64,000 bases of DNA from Tichowtungia aerotolerans. Lineage in GTDB: Bacteria; Verrucomicrobiota; Kiritimatiellia; Kiritimatiellales; Tichowtungiaceae. The translations under genes were made by a program, and so were the position numbers. This document shows, in pieces, positions 1 through 7,764 of the stretch (position 1 is its first letter; every line of letters starts with the position of its first letter). The stretch is taken from NCBI RefSeq assembly GCF_009905215.1, contig NZ_CP047593.1:2980900-3044899 (forward strand), read 5' to 3'. The notes beneath the pieces are model-generated. The model ran no database searches, was not told where the DNA came from, and was given only the letters and a program-made list of their open reading frames with translations.

Positions 1-209
1 TGGAAAGCGGCGGCGAAAAAGTTCCAGACAGTGGCAAACGAGTGCTTTTAGCGGTCGGCCCCGAAGGGGGGTGGACTCCTTATGAGCTGGAGATGTTTCG
101 GTCAAACGGCTTTGAAGTGTTCGGGATGGGGTCGCGGATTTTGCGGACAGATACGGCCTGTGTCGGTTTGTTAAGTCTGCTTGCAGAGGGCCTGCGTAAA
201 CCCGTATAA
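1..209 (+). CDS. rsmE: 16S rRNA m3U1498 methyltransferase RsmE, C-terminal end
   Basis: Only the last ~69 codons are present; the gene begins outside the window and the first complete codon is at position 3. RsmE is a SPOUT-fold enzyme that methylates N3 of U1498 in 16S rRNA using S-adenosylmethionine. The visible part carries the two hallmark stretches of the family: AVGPEGGW followed by an E-L-x-x-F segment, and GSRILRTDTA, the knot region that binds the cofactor. The stop TAA is at 207-209, nine bases before pgpA, so the two are probably cotranscribed. Nothing looks broken in the visible part. Confidence 0.9.
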   Translation, partial: ESGGEKVPDSGKRVLLAVGPEGGWTPYELEMFRSNGFEVFGMGSRILRTDTACVGLLSLLAEGLRKPV

Positions 210-218
210 AAGACGCCT

Positions 219-683
219 ATGAATAAATTTATTAAATGGACAGCGGTTGGATTTGGTTTTGGGCTGAGCCCGGTAATGCCCGGGACGGTTGGTACGCTTT
301 GGGGGATTCCGCTTTTTTGGGCAATTGCTGATCTCTCCCTGCCGATACAGATTGTGCTGTGTTTGATCTTCACGCTGCTTGCTGTGCCGCTGTGTGCCAA
401 AGCGGAGTCATTAATTGGGAAAGGAAAAGATCCCGGGTGCATTGTTGCCGACGAGTATCTGACCCTTCCAATCTGTTATCTCGGACTGCCGTTTTCGCTG
501 GGCGTGATTCTTGCCGGATTTGTGTTTCATCGTATTTTTGACATCACCAAGCCGCCGCCGATCAAGCAGTTGCAGCGTATTAAAGGTGGAATCGGTATTG
601 TGATTGATGACTTTCTTGCTGCTCTGATTGCTCTCGTCTGCAATCACGTGTTGTTCCGGATTGTTATTCCGATGTTTGGATAA
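219..683 (+). CDS. pgpA: Phosphatidylglycerophosphatase A
   Basis: A 154-residue membrane protein of the PgpA family, which dephosphorylates phosphatidylglycerophosphate to phosphatidylglycerol in the inner membrane. The N-terminus carries the family signature GLSPVMPGTVGTL, the middle has DPGCIVADEYL (acidic metal-binding segment), and the C-terminus has the conserved GGIGIVIDDFLAA. Several hydrophobic segments alternate with these motifs. Length is normal for the family. It starts nine bases after rsmE. Its 3' end overlaps by 20 bp the 3' end of the convergent alkaline phosphatase gene. Confidence 0.93.
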   Translation: MNKFIKWTAVGFGFGLSPVMPGTVGTLWGIPLFWAIADLSLPIQIVLCLIFTLLAVPLCAKAESLIGKGKDPGCIVADEYLTLPICYLGLPFSLGVILAGFVFHRIFDITKPPPIKQLQRIKGGIGIVIDDFLAALIALVCNHVLFRIVIPMFG

Positions 684-1719
684 GTTCGATCATTGTTTTT
701 CCAATATCTGTATTATCCATTATTCCGCTGAAACGGCTGCTGGCAGGGCCTTCGGCAAAGACCGGGACCATCGAGGCAGTGTGCTTTTTATGAATGAAGC
801 CGGTTTGGCTGACAGTTTTTTCTGCCAGTGTTCCATCGATCACAGCAAATCCGCCAGTTTCATGATCGGCAGTGATAATCACCAGCGTGCGGCCGTTTTT
901 TTCAGCGAAGTCGAGCCCAACTCCGACTGCGTCATCAAAATCAATGACTTCACTGATAATGTTGGCAGCATCATTTTTATGTCCCGCCCAGTCGATCTGA
1001 GAGCCTTCCACCATCAGAAAAAATCCATCTTCGTCCTGGACCAGGATTTCAATGGCTTTTTGGGTCAGTTCTTTCAGGGAAACTGTCCGCTCCGCGACAT
1101 GAGGCGGGTGTTCCGGATAGAGCAGGGCTGCGGCCTTTTCCGGGGTTCCGAGAGCGTAGAATTCCTCTGCGGTGGTGGCTAGGGGCATTTTATTTTGTAA
1201 CTGCGGCAGACAGGATGGGGCATTGGACGGACTGAAATAGGCCAGTCCGCCGCCGAAAAGAACGTCGACATCGCTGTCGGCCAGTTGCCGGGCGATTTCA
1301 ACGTATTGCTGGCGGCTGGGTACATGTGTTGCAAAGCCGGCGGGCGTGGCATGGGTGACTGCGCAGTTGCAGACGAGCCCGGTTGATTTTTTTTGATCTT
1401 CCGCAATTTCCAATACGGTTTTGAGGCGTTGGCCTTCGGGGTTGAGTGAGAGCATTCCGTTGTCTGTTTTGGTGCCGGTTGCCAAAGCAGTTGCCGCAGC
1501 GGCGGAATCGGTTGTCAGGTGGTCTGCAGACCAGGTGCTCGCCAGCCCGGCTACGGGGCAGCGCTCCATTTCCAGTGTTCCTTTAGCAATCTTGCCCGCA
1601 GTGACCTGCGCGATGCCCATGCCGTCCCCGATGAATAGAATGATGTTTTTAGGTCGGGTTTCTTCGGCATGAAGAAGAAGCCCGGTCAGGCAAAGGGCCG
1701 TCAGGATTTTCTTACTCAT
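664..1719 (-). CDS. Alkaline phosphatase, exported
   Basis: A 351-residue alkaline-phosphatase-superfamily enzyme. Residues 1-18 form a signal peptide (two lysines, then a hydrophobic leucine-rich stretch), so it probably acts in the periplasm releasing phosphate from organic phosphomonoesters. Motifs in order: ILFIGDGMG near residue 28 (first metal aspartate), TTDSAAAATALATGTK near residue 70 (nucleophilic serine), and ITADHETGG near residue 285 (zinc ligands). It is shorter than E. coli PhoA but fits compact members of the family. Transcribed opposite to pgpA; the adjacent minus-strand membrane-protein gene ends 71 bp upstream of its start, so the two may share a transcript. Confidence 0.9.
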   Translation of the reverse strand: MSKKILTALCLTGLLLHAEETRPKNIILFIGDGMGIAQVTAGKIAKGTLEMERCPVAGLASTWSADHLTTDSAAAATALATGTKTDNGMLSLNPEGQRLKTVLEIAEDQKKSTGLVCNCAVTHATPAGFATHVPSRQQYVEIARQLADSDVDVLFGGGLAYFSPSNAPSCLPQLQNKMPLATTAEEFYALGTPEKAAALLYPEHPPHVAERTVSLKELTQKAIEILVQDEDGFFLMVEGSQIDWAGHKNDAANIISEVIDFDDAVGVGLDFAEKNGRTLVIITADHETGGFAVIDGTLAEKTVSQTGFIHKKHTASMVPVFAEGPASSRFSGIMDNTDIGKTMIELIQTSE

Positions 1720-1790
1720 GCCGTCAGATTACTTTTCGGTGGTGAAGGTCACAAGTTCGAATTCGGTGAAGACGCTGTCAGCAGACCTGG

Positions 1791-2270
1791 TCAGCTCTTC
1801 TGTTGGGATTGAAGAGTGGTCTGGAGGCTTATGACATTTTCAATACTTCTTTCGTCGGGTTTCTGAATCGATCCCAAGGCTTTGATCTGCTCGGTGGTTT
1901 CGTCAATAATGTGGTCGTAAAAAAAGAGAATCTTTGGATCAAACCCTTTCGTTTTTTCAGCGGTCAGTTTGAACAGCATCATTTTCTGAAGGAAATTATT
2001 CAGGATGTGCTCAACCGCTTTCATCATTTTGCGGTAGATCTTCAGTCGTTCTTTTTCCACCAGAAGGTTTCGCTGCTGTTTGGATACGTCGATCATTGCA
2101 AAGATGTAGATGATCGCAATTGGAATGAACAGTTCATCTAATTCATGATGTTCATACTGAGAGAGAAAGACTGCCATTGTTTCAAAAACATCAATATTCA
2201 AGCAGGAGATGAAAAACCACAGGACGAACCCCAGGGTGAATCCGGTAATTGTCCATGTATATTTTTTCAT
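1791..2270 (-). CDS. Small two-span membrane protein of unknown function
   Basis: I do not recognise this 159-residue protein. An N-terminal hydrophobic helix (about residues 7-25) and a second one (about 47-62) flank a short acidic loop. The remaining ~95 residues are charged, helical-looking and rich in Lys/Glu/Gln, ending with a polar QQKS tail, so a membrane-anchored cytoplasmic helical domain is likely. It is divergent from mnmE across a 143-bp AT-rich gap. Downstream of its stop a short open frame (minus strand, about 1825-1735) could be a remnant coding end, but it has no start and I do not call it. Function cannot be inferred. Confidence 0.6.
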   Translation of the reverse strand: MKKYTWTITGFTLGFVLWFFISCLNIDVFETMAVFLSQYEHHELDELFIPIAIIYIFAMIDVSKQQRNLLVEKERLKIYRKMMKAVEHILNNFLQKMMLFKLTAEKTKGFDPKILFFYDHIIDETTEQIKALGSIQKPDERSIENVISLQTTLQSQQKS

Positions 2271-2413
2271 AGAAACAGCCTTTTAGTCGCCATTTTTGTG
2301 CTTTGTAAGTAAAAATCTAACTTATTGTTTTGGTTTTTATTCGACAAATACAAAGCGTGTTTCATCCTAATTTTTTCGTGTTCAAAGTATGCTTTGTGTT
2401 AATTCTTTGTTTT

Positions 2414-3778
2414 ATGAACGAAAACGAAACCATTGCAGCCATTGCAACCCCGCCCGGCGAAGGTGGCGTTGGGATTGTGCGCATCAGCGGCTCCAAGGTT
2501 TGGAAAATTGCCGATCAGATTTTCCAAGGTTTGGAAAAGCCCTCGCAAAAAGAGGGCGGCACCTTTATTTTTGGGAAGATTCTCGGCGCAGAAGGCGAAG
2601 AAATTGATGAAGGCCTTTGCCTGATTTTTCGCGCTCCCAGAAGCTATACCGGTGATGACACGGTTGAGATCCAGGGGCATGGCGGATCGGTTGTGCTGCG
2701 AAAAATCCTGCGTCGTGCTTTGGAAGCCGGAGCCCGGATGGCTGAGCCGGGTGAGTTCACAAAGCGCGCGTTTCTCAACGGCAAGATGGACCTGGTGCAG
2801 GCCGAGGCTGTTGCCGACCTGATTCACGCCCGCAGCGACCGCGCTGCGGCTGCCGCGCTTGAACAGCTGGAGGGAAGTTTGAGTGGACGGTTTAATCGGC
2901 TGTATGATCAGTGCGTCGATATCGCTGCCGATCTGGAAACGACGCTTGATTTTATTGAGGACGAGCTGCCGGATGAGGTTTTTCCAACCCTTGGAAAAAA
3001 ACTGGATGGAAGTTTCCAGACCTTGGAAGACCTGCTTTTGACCTGGGACGAAGGTCGGTTGCTGCGCGAGGGTGCGCGGGTTGTCATTATGGGTCGACCG
3101 AATGCCGGGAAATCGACGCTGTTTAATGCATTGCTTGGCCATGACCGTGCAATTGTAACCAGTATTGCCGGCACGACTCGAGATGTGATTGAAGAAGGAA
3201 TTGTGCTGGGAGGGATTCCGTTGAGAATTCTCGATACCGCGGGATTGCGTGAAGCTGAGTGCGAAATTGAGCGCGAGGGAATTCGTCGCGCCCGGGAGCA
3301 TGCAGGAGCTGCTGATATTGCTGTGTATCTGATTGACTGCTCCAGGCCGTTTTCGGTCGAAGATGCCGAGCATCTTGAGAAATTAAAGCCGGAGCAGACG
3401 GTTGTTGTGTTGAATAAAAACGATGTGCGGAGCCCAGCGTTTAATTTTCAGCTTTCAATGTTCCAGCCTTTGGAGGCTTCCCTCGGTCTTGGTGATGGGC
3501 TCGACGACATTCGTTCTGCTCTTGCAGCCAGGTTGGGCGGGTTTTCTCATGCGCCGGCGCATGCCGTTATTTCAGAACGACACCGCAACCTGCTGGAGTT
3601 GGCGCGGGTGGAACTGGAAAACGCTCGCGGGCAGTTGACGGGGCTGGAAGATGAGGGGGTCGTGCTGGCGGCTGAGCATTTGCGTTCTGCGCTTGAGTTT
3701 CTCGGGCAGGTGACCGGTCGCATTTATCATAATGAGTTGCTGGATAATGTGTTTTCCCGGTTTTGCATTGGGAAGTAG
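2414..3778 (+). CDS. mnmE: tRNA modification GTPase MnmE (TrmE)
   Basis: A 454-residue MnmE. With MnmG it builds the cmnm5U34 modification of the tRNA wobble position. The start ATG at 2414 is chosen because the product then begins MNENETIAAIATPPGEG, the usual N-terminus; an upstream in-frame GTG/ATG extension looks non-coding. Order: folate-binding N-domain (1-120), helical domain, inserted G-domain with P-loop GRPNAGKST near residue 226 and GTTRD near 253, and the C-terminal CIGK motif that ends the family. The gene carries five copies of the TTTCCAA-N3-TTGGAAA palindrome, read in all three codon phases (SKVWK, FQGLEK, FPTLGK, FQTLED, FQPLEA), the highest number in any gene here. Confidence 0.96.
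   Translation: MNENETIAAIATPPGEGGVGIVRISGSKVWKIADQIFQGLEKPSQKEGGTFIFGKILGAEGEEIDEGLCLIFRAPRSYTGDDTVEIQGHGGSVVLRKILRRALEAGARMAEPGEFTKRAFLNGKMDLVQAEAVADLIHARSDRAAAAALEQLEGSLSGRFNRLYDQCVDIAADLETTLDFIEDELPDEVFPTLGKKLDGSFQTLEDLLLTWDEGRLLREGARVVIMGRPNAGKSTLFNALLGHDRAIVTSIAGTTRDVIEEGIVLGGIPLRILDTAGLREAECEIEREGIRRAREHAGAADIAVYLIDCSRPFSVEDAEHLEKLKPEQTVVVLNKNDVRSPAFNFQLSMFQPLEASLGLGDGLDDIRSALAARLGGFSHAPAHAVISERHRNLLELARVELENARGQLTGLEDEGVVLAAEHLRSALEFLGQVTGRIYHNELLDNVFSRFCIGK
2490..2537 (+). repeat. Palindrome TTTCCAA-N3-TTGGAAA, two copies in mnmE
   Basis: Copies at 2490-2506 (left arm one base off) and 2521-2537 (perfect), both with spacer GGT. The first is read as S-K-V-W-K, the second as F-Q-G-L-E-K, i.e. 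in two different codon phases 31 bp apart. Confidence 0.85.
2981..3029 (+). repeat. Palindrome TTTCCAA-N3-TTGGAAA, two copies in mnmE
   Basis: Perfect copy at 2981-2997 (spacer CCC, read F-P-T-L-G-K) and a near-copy at 3013-3029 (spacer ACC, read F-Q-T-L-E-D). They lie in the linker before the G-domain, a region where family sequences vary. Confidence 0.85.
3460..3476 (+). repeat. Degenerate palindrome copy in mnmE
   Basis: GTTCCAG-CCT-TTGGAGG, four mismatches to the consensus but keeping spacing and the inner CCA/TTGGA; read F-Q-P-L-E-A. Likely a decayed copy. Confidence 0.5.
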
Positions 3779-3846
3779 ATCGTTTTTCAACCCTCTTTAA
3801 ATCAGGTTCTTACGTGACCGTTGCTTAATCTTTGCCGGTATTTAAC

Positions 3847-3884
3847 TTGTCTAAACACAGTTTGTTCAGTATTTTTTGAACGAA
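3847..3884 (+). promoter_or_regulatory. Candidate promoter and operator of the polysaccharide regulator gene
   Basis: TTGTCT (3847-3852), 17 bp, TATTTT (3870-3875) resembles a sigma-70 promoter. An imperfect inverted repeat TTTGTTCA (3861-3868) / TGAACGAA (3877-3884), 7 of 8 matching, brackets the -10 element, as expected of an operator for the winged-helix regulator encoded immediately downstream. Seen in sequence; function inferred. Confidence 0.45.
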
Positions 3885-3906
3885 TTGAATCGTCCTCGGT
3901 TTTTGT

Positions 3907-4389
3907 ATGCAAACGACTCTTACAGAGCTTGAGCAGGAGATAGTCGATATCTTCGTCCGGATGGCGGGAGTGTTGAATCTTCCGCGTTCGGTCGGTGAGC
4001 TCTATGGTTTGCTTTTTATTTCCCCCAGCCCGCTTTGTATTAACGATTGTATGGAGAAGCTGGGCATCAGCAAAGGATCGACCAGTCAGGGGCTGAAAAT
4101 TCTGCGCTCTTTTGGTGCTGTCAAAACGGTTTACGTGCCAGGAGAGCGTCGCGACTATTTTGAGGCGGAGTCGGGCCTGCGTAAGATTGTGACCGGATTT
4201 GTTAATGAACAGATTCGTCCTCATCTCGAAGGCGGCAACGAACGTATGGGGCGACTCGAAGAGTTGGTTCGAGTATCGGATTCCGAACAAAAAGAGTTTT
4301 TTGCAGATCGTATAGACCGCCTGAAAGGCTGGCAGAAACGCGCCAACCTCCTGCTTCCGTTTGCCCTGAATTTTATCAAACCCGAATGA
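3907..4389 (+). CDS. GbsR/MarR-like winged-helix transcriptional regulator
   Basis: A 160-residue DNA-binding protein. Residues ~20-100 form a winged helix: GELYGLLFISPSPLCINDCMEKLGIS is helix-turn-helix scaffolding, SKGSTSQGLKILRSFG is a convincing recognition helix, and VYVPGERRDYFEAE is the wing. This pattern fits the GbsR branch of MarR-like regulators. The C-terminal third is helical and charged and probably dimerises. It is the first gene of the polysaccharide locus and lies 4 bp before a NusG paralogue, so it probably controls the locus, possibly with autoregulation through the inverted repeat at its promoter. Ligand unknown. Confidence 0.75.
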   Translation: MQTTLTELEQEIVDIFVRMAGVLNLPRSVGELYGLLFISPSPLCINDCMEKLGISKGSTSQGLKILRSFGAVKTVYVPGERRDYFEAESGLRKIVTGFVNEQIRPHLEGGNERMGRLEELVRVSDSEQKEFFADRIDRLKGWQKRANLLLPFALNFIKPE

Positions 4390-4393
4390 CCTG

Positions 4394-4921
4394 ATGTGTG
4401 ATGCTCCTACATCTACTGCTTTGCTGTGGCGCTGCGTGAAAACACAGCCGAAGCGGGAGCATATTGCCGCCGGACAGTTGGAGAGGTTGGACGGTGTCGA
4501 GGTGTTTGCCCCCAGAATCCGGTTTAAGCGACGGACACCGCGCGGAAAGGTGTGGTTCGAAGAGTCGCTGTTTCCCGGCTATATTTTTGCGCGTTTCGGG
4601 GGGGCGATGCAGCGTGCGGTCGCTGGTTCGATCGGTGTGCGCGGATTGGTAAAGTTTGCTGGCGAGTGCGCTGTGGTTTCTGATGTTGTTGTTGAAACAA
4701 TTCGCACTGATACGTCCGAGTCCGGACTGATTTTGATTGAAGATGAGCGTGCCTTCAAGGAAGGCGACGAGGCCGTTGTTGCCGATGGCGCAATGATGGG
4801 GCTGCGTGCGGTGATTACCCAGGTGATGCCGGGCGGAGACCGCGTTCGGATTCTGATGGATATGATGGGGACAGCTGTTCCCGCAGAAGTCCCCGCAGAT
4901 AAACTGGAGAAGGTTGGTTAG
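4394..4921 (+). CDS. Specialised NusG paralogue (RfaH/UpxY/LoaP type antiterminator)
   Basis: A 175-residue NusG-family protein. The N-terminal NGN domain shows LLWRCVKTQPKREHIAA, the core segment ESLFPGYIFARF and the stretch SIGVRGLVKFAGE; the C-terminal KOW-like part has FKEGDEAVVADGAMMGLRAV. The short, divergent form and its position at the head of a polysaccharide locus match specialised paralogues (RfaH, UpxY, LoaP) that keep RNA polymerase processive over long operons by binding a cis element near the 5' end. It follows the GbsR-like gene by 4 bp. The structured 110-bp stretch immediately downstream is the nearest place to look for its recruitment signal. The identity is firm; the role is inferred from family and context. 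Confidence 0.85.
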   Translation: MCDAPTSTALLWRCVKTQPKREHIAAGQLERLDGVEVFAPRIRFKRRTPRGKVWFEESLFPGYIFARFGGAMQRAVAGSIGVRGLVKFAGECAVVSDVVVETIRTDTSESGLILIEDERAFKEGDEAVVADGAMMGLRAVITQVMPGGDRVRILMDMMGTAVPAEVPADKLEKVG

Positions 4922-4931
4922 GCCGTTCTCC

Positions 4932-4994
4932 GAGGTCTTATGACCTCTTACGTCATAGTCGAAAAGTGTACGGAAGGTTTCCGCCAGAGGCGGA
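4932..4994 (+). promoter_or_regulatory. Structured leader after the NusG paralogue
   Basis: Three hairpins within 63 bases: GAGGTC-TTAT-GACCTC (4932-4947), an overlapping alternative TATGAC-N5-GTCATA (about 4940-4956), and TCCGCC-AGA-GGCGGA (4980-4994). The first two share bases and cannot form together. None is followed by a T-run, so they are not simple terminators. This is a candidate recruitment or pausing signal for the NusG paralogue. Confidence 0.4.
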
Positions 4995-5031
4995 TCGACC
5001 GGGGGCGGCAGCTTGTTCCGGAGGCCATGTC

Positions 5032-5991
5032 TTGAAGATTTTAGTGACAGGTGCCGCCGGTTTTATTGGCTCATATGCCGCACATTCTTTGCTGGACGAC
5101 GGTCATGAAGTGGTTGGGCTGGATAACTTCAATGACTACTATGATGTATCGTTGAAAGAGGCCCGTTTCCAAGGTTTGGAAAAACGAAGCGGCTTCACAA
5201 TGGTACGTGGAGACCTGGCTGATTATGAGTTGCTGAGAACGCTTTTTGAAAAGTACCGGTTTGATCGTGTGTGTCATTTGGCTGCGCAGGCCGGTGTTCG
5301 TTATTCCATTCAGAATCCGTTTGCTTATCAGCAGTCAAACCTGCAGGGACATCTGAACATCCTCGAGGCGTGCCGTCATGCCGAAGTATCGCGGCTGGTG
5401 TATGCGTCCAGTTCCAGCGTTTATGGCGGCAGCAAAAAAATTCCGTTCAGCGAAGAGGACCCGGTGGATCATCCGGTCAGCTTGTATGCGGCCACCAAAA
5501 AGGCCAATGAGCTGATGAGTCACACCTATACACATCTGTACGGTCTGCAAACGGTTGGTTTGCGGTTTTTCACCGTGTATGGCCCGTGGGGCCGTCCGGA
5601 TATGGCTTATTGGCTGTTTACGGATGCCATGCTGAAAGGTCAGGCTATCCAGGTGTTTAATCACGGAAAAATGGAGCGGGATTTTACCTATATTGACGAC
5701 ATTGTCGCGGGGGTGAAGGCTTCGCTTGCTGCTGATGGCCTGGAGCCGTATGAAATTTTTAATCTGGGGAACAATACTCCGGAAAACCTGATGGAATTTA
5801 TTCAGACCATTGCCGGTGCGTTGGGGGTAGAACCGAAAATGGAGATGCTGCCCATGCAGGCCGGCGATGTGCCGACGACTTTTGCGGATGTTTCCAAGGC
5901 TCGGAAAAAACTGGGGTATGATCCATCCACACCGATTTCTGCCGGCATTCCGGCTTTCGTGAGTTGGTATCGGGAGTATTTCAGACGATGA
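5032..5991 (+). CDS. NAD-dependent epimerase, UDP-glucuronate 4-epimerase type
   Basis: An extended short-chain dehydrogenase of ~319 residues. It shows the Rossmann motif TGAAGFIGSY near residue 7, the loop GLDNFNDYYDVSLKEAR typical of UDP-glucuronate 4-epimerases, the active-site SSSSVYGG and catalytic Y-x3-K (LYAATKK), and the substrate segment RFFTVYGPWGRPDMA. It would interconvert UDP-GlcA and UDP-GalA for polysaccharide assembly. Start: TTG at 5032 preceded by GGAGG 8 bases upstream, which puts TGAAGFIG at the usual distance from the N-terminus; a longer GTG start at 4966 would run through the leader hairpins. It contains two palindrome copies (F-Q-G-L-E-K; S-K-A-R-K). Its TGA overlaps cysQ's ATG. 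Confidence 0.88.
   Translation: MKILVTGAAGFIGSYAAHSLLDDGHEVVGLDNFNDYYDVSLKEARFQGLEKRSGFTMVRGDLADYELLRTLFEKYRFDRVCHLAAQAGVRYSIQNPFAYQQSNLQGHLNILEACRHAEVSRLVYASSSSVYGGSKKIPFSEEDPVDHPVSLYAATKKANELMSHTYTHLYGLQTVGLRFFTVYGPWGRPDMAYWLFTDAMLKGQAIQVFNHGKMERDFTYIDDIVAGVKASLAADGLEPYEIFNLGNNTPENLMEFIQTIAGALGVEPKMEMLPMQAGDVPTTFADVSKARKKLGYDPSTPISAGIPAFVSWYREYFRR
5166..5182 (+). repeat. Palindrome TTTCCAA-N3-TTGGAAA
   Basis: Perfect copy, spacer GGT, read R-F-Q-G-L-E-K in the epimerase loop after the NAD-binding motif. Confidence 0.85.
5891..5907 (+). repeat. Palindrome TTTCCAA-N3-TTGGAAA, one mismatch
   Basis: TTTCCAA-GGC-TCGGAAA, read V-S-K-A-R-K near the C-terminus of the epimerase. This stretch (V-S-K-A-R-K-x-L-G-Y) is conserved in such epimerases, so this copy may be partly coincidental. 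Confidence 0.45.
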
Positions 5992-6830
5992 CAGCGTTTA
6001 TGAAGAATGCGGTGGATGCAGCACTGCGTGCCGGTGACGCAATTCTGCAGATTTACGAACGCGATTTTGAGGTCGAATTCAAAGACGATGAGTCTCCGCT
6101 TACCGAGGCCGATAAGGCTGCTCATTATATCATTTGTGACGCACTGGAAGAACTTGGACTTCCGGTTCTGTCCGAAGAGAGCAGGACGGTTCCTTACGAA
6201 GAGCGTAAGAGCTGGAATCGTTTCTGGCTGGTCGACCCTCTGGACGGAACAAAAGAGTTCATTAAGAAAAATGGAGAGTTTACGGTAAATATAGCACTGA
6301 TTGACGATGGCCGTCCCGTGATGGGGGTGGTCTATGCCCCGGTGCTCAAAACGCTTTATATGGGACTTGTCGGGCAAGGTGCATTCCGAGTGAAAGGCGA
6401 TGACCTTTTCCAAACCTTGGAAAAAGAGAGGTTTGATTTTTCAACCCTTGGAAAGCCCTGTGAGAAATTGCCGCATCTTCGTTCCGAACAAGGGGTAATC
6501 AAAGTGGTGGCATCCCGTTCACACATGAATTCTGAAACAGAGGATTTTATCGCAGACCTGGAAAAGACGGGCCGGGTCGAACTCGTTTCGAGTGGAAGTT
6601 CCCTGAAACTTTGTATGGTTGCGGAAGGTAGCGCGGATGTGTATCCGCGGATTGCTTCTACGATGGAGTGGGACACTGCGGCGGCACAGGCTGTTGTTGA
6701 AGCCTCTGGTGGAAGCGTTGTTCAGTACGGACTGGCTGAACCGCTGCGCTATAACAAGGAAAATCTGCTGAATCCCTATTTTGTGGTTTTTGGAAAAAAT
6801 CATCGACACGCTCAATTGCACAATACATGA
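5988..6830 (+). CDS. cysQ: 3'(2'),5'-bisphosphate nucleotidase CysQ
   Basis: A 280-residue inositol-monophosphatase-fold enzyme. CysQ hydrolyses 3'-phosphoadenosine 5'-phosphate (PAP), the by-product of PAPS-dependent sulfation or reduction, to AMP. Motifs: SPLTEADKAAH near residue 38, the metal-binding VDPLDGTKEF near residue 83, and the C-terminal SSGSSLKLCMVAEG and STMEWDTAAAQAV. The ATG overlaps the preceding TGA (ATGA), so translation is coupled. It heads a cysQ-cysD-cysNC group placed inside the polysaccharide locus, pointing to PAPS turnover for sulfated sugars rather than for cysteine synthesis (inference). Two palindrome copies (F-Q-T-L-E-K and F-S-T-L-G-K) lie in the mid-protein. 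Confidence 0.92.
   Translation: MTAFMKNAVDAALRAGDAILQIYERDFEVEFKDDESPLTEADKAAHYIICDALEELGLPVLSEESRTVPYEERKSWNRFWLVDPLDGTKEFIKKNGEFTVNIALIDDGRPVMGVVYAPVLKTLYMGLVGQGAFRVKGDDLFQTLEKERFDFSTLGKPCEKLPHLRSEQGVIKVVASRSHMNSETEDFIADLEKTGRVELVSSGSSLKLCMVAEGSADVYPRIASTMEWDTAAAQAVVEASGGSVVQYGLAEPLRYNKENLLNPYFVVFGKNHRHAQLHNT
6407..6454 (+). repeat. Palindrome TTTCCAA-N3-TTGGAAA, two copies in cysQ
   Basis: Perfect copy 6407-6423 (spacer ACC, F-Q-T-L-E-K) and near-copy 6438-6454 (TTTTCAA-CCC-TTGGAAA, F-S-T-L-G-K), 14 bp apart and in different codon phases. Confidence 0.8.
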
Positions 6831-6861
6831 TCATAATTATTGCAATTAGAGAGGGGCGGTT

Positions 6862-7764
6862 ATGAGCGGATACAATTTATCACATTTGAAGCAACTGGAA
6901 GCGGAGAGTATTCATATTATCCGTGAAGTGGCTGCCGAATTTTCGAACCCGGTTATGCTGTATTCGATCGGAAAAGATTCTTCGGTGATGCTGCACCTTG
7001 CTCATAAGGCGTTCGCTCCGGGAAAAATTCCATTTCCGCTGATGCATGTGGACACGCAGTGGAAATTTCAGGAGATGTATAAGTTCCGGGAGTTGATGGC
7101 CGAAAAATATCAGGTGGATCTGAAGGTCTGGATTAATCCGGAAGGAAAAGACCAGTCCGATCCCTTCGTTCACGGTTCAGAAAAACATACGCAGGTGATG
7201 AAAACCGATGCGTTGAAACAGGCGCTGGATCACTATAAGTTTGATGCCGCGTTTGGCGGTGCGCGCCGTGATGAAGAAAAAAGCCGGGCCAAAGAGCGGG
7301 TTTACAGTTTTCGCAATGAATTTCATCAGTGGGATCCTAAAAATCAGCGTCCAGAGCTGTGGAATCTTTATAATGCCAAGATCAATAAAGGGGAGTCCAT
7401 TCGAGTCTTTCCGCTGTCTAACTGGACGGAACTGGACATCTGGCTGTATCTGCTTCGCGAAGATATCCCGATTGTTCCGCTTTATTATGCCGCTGAACGA
7501 CCGGTTGTGGAGCGTGACGGTGTGCTGATTATGGTGGATGACGAACGCATGCCGCTGAAGGACGGCGAAACGCCAATGATGAAGAAAGTGCGTTTTCGCA
7601 CTCTCGGTTGTTATCCGTTAACCGGTGCTGTGGAGTCCAACGCCGAAACCGTTGAGGAAATTGTTCAGGAAATGTTGCTGACGACGACCTCCGAGCGTCA
7701 GGGGCGCGTGATTGATGGTGATAACTCTTCCATGGAAGACAAGAAGAAGGACGGGTACTTCTAA
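6862..7764 (+). CDS. cysD: Sulfate adenylyltransferase subunit 2 CysD
   Basis: A 300-residue ATP-pyrophosphatase-family protein, the catalytic subunit of ATP sulfurylase, which makes adenosine 5'-phosphosulfate from sulfate and ATP. Motifs: the PP-loop [14 protein letters not shown] near residue 34, [29 protein letters not shown] near residue 130, and the C-terminal [12 protein letters not shown]. Length is normal. An AGAGAGG ribosome-binding site precedes the ATG. The stop TAA overlaps the ATG of cysNC (TAATG), the usual coupling of the two sulfurylase subunits. Confidence 0.96.
   Translation: MSGYNLSHLKQLEAESIHIIREVAAEFSNPVMLYSIGKDSSVMLHLAHKAFAPGKIPFPLMHVDTQWKFQEMYKFRELMAEKYQVDLKVWINPEGKDQSDPFVHGSEKHTQVMKTDALKQALDHYKFDAAFGGARRDEEKSRAKERVYSFRNEFHQWDPKNQRPELWNLYNAKINKGESIRVFPLSNWTELDIWLYLLREDIPIVPLYYAAERPVVERDGVLIMVDDERMPLKDGETPMMKKVRFRTLGCYPLTGAVESNAETVEEIVQEMLLTTTSERQGRVIDGDNSSMEDKKKDGYF

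Noticed and set aside
1735-1825. Short open frame on the minus strand between the alkaline phosphatase and the small membrane-protein gene
   Set aside because: No start codon, and it overlaps the membrane-protein gene; may be a remnant but cannot be supported.
2399-3373. 324-codon open frame antisense to mnmE
   Set aside because: A shadow of a GC-rich coding strand; mnmE is unmistakable.
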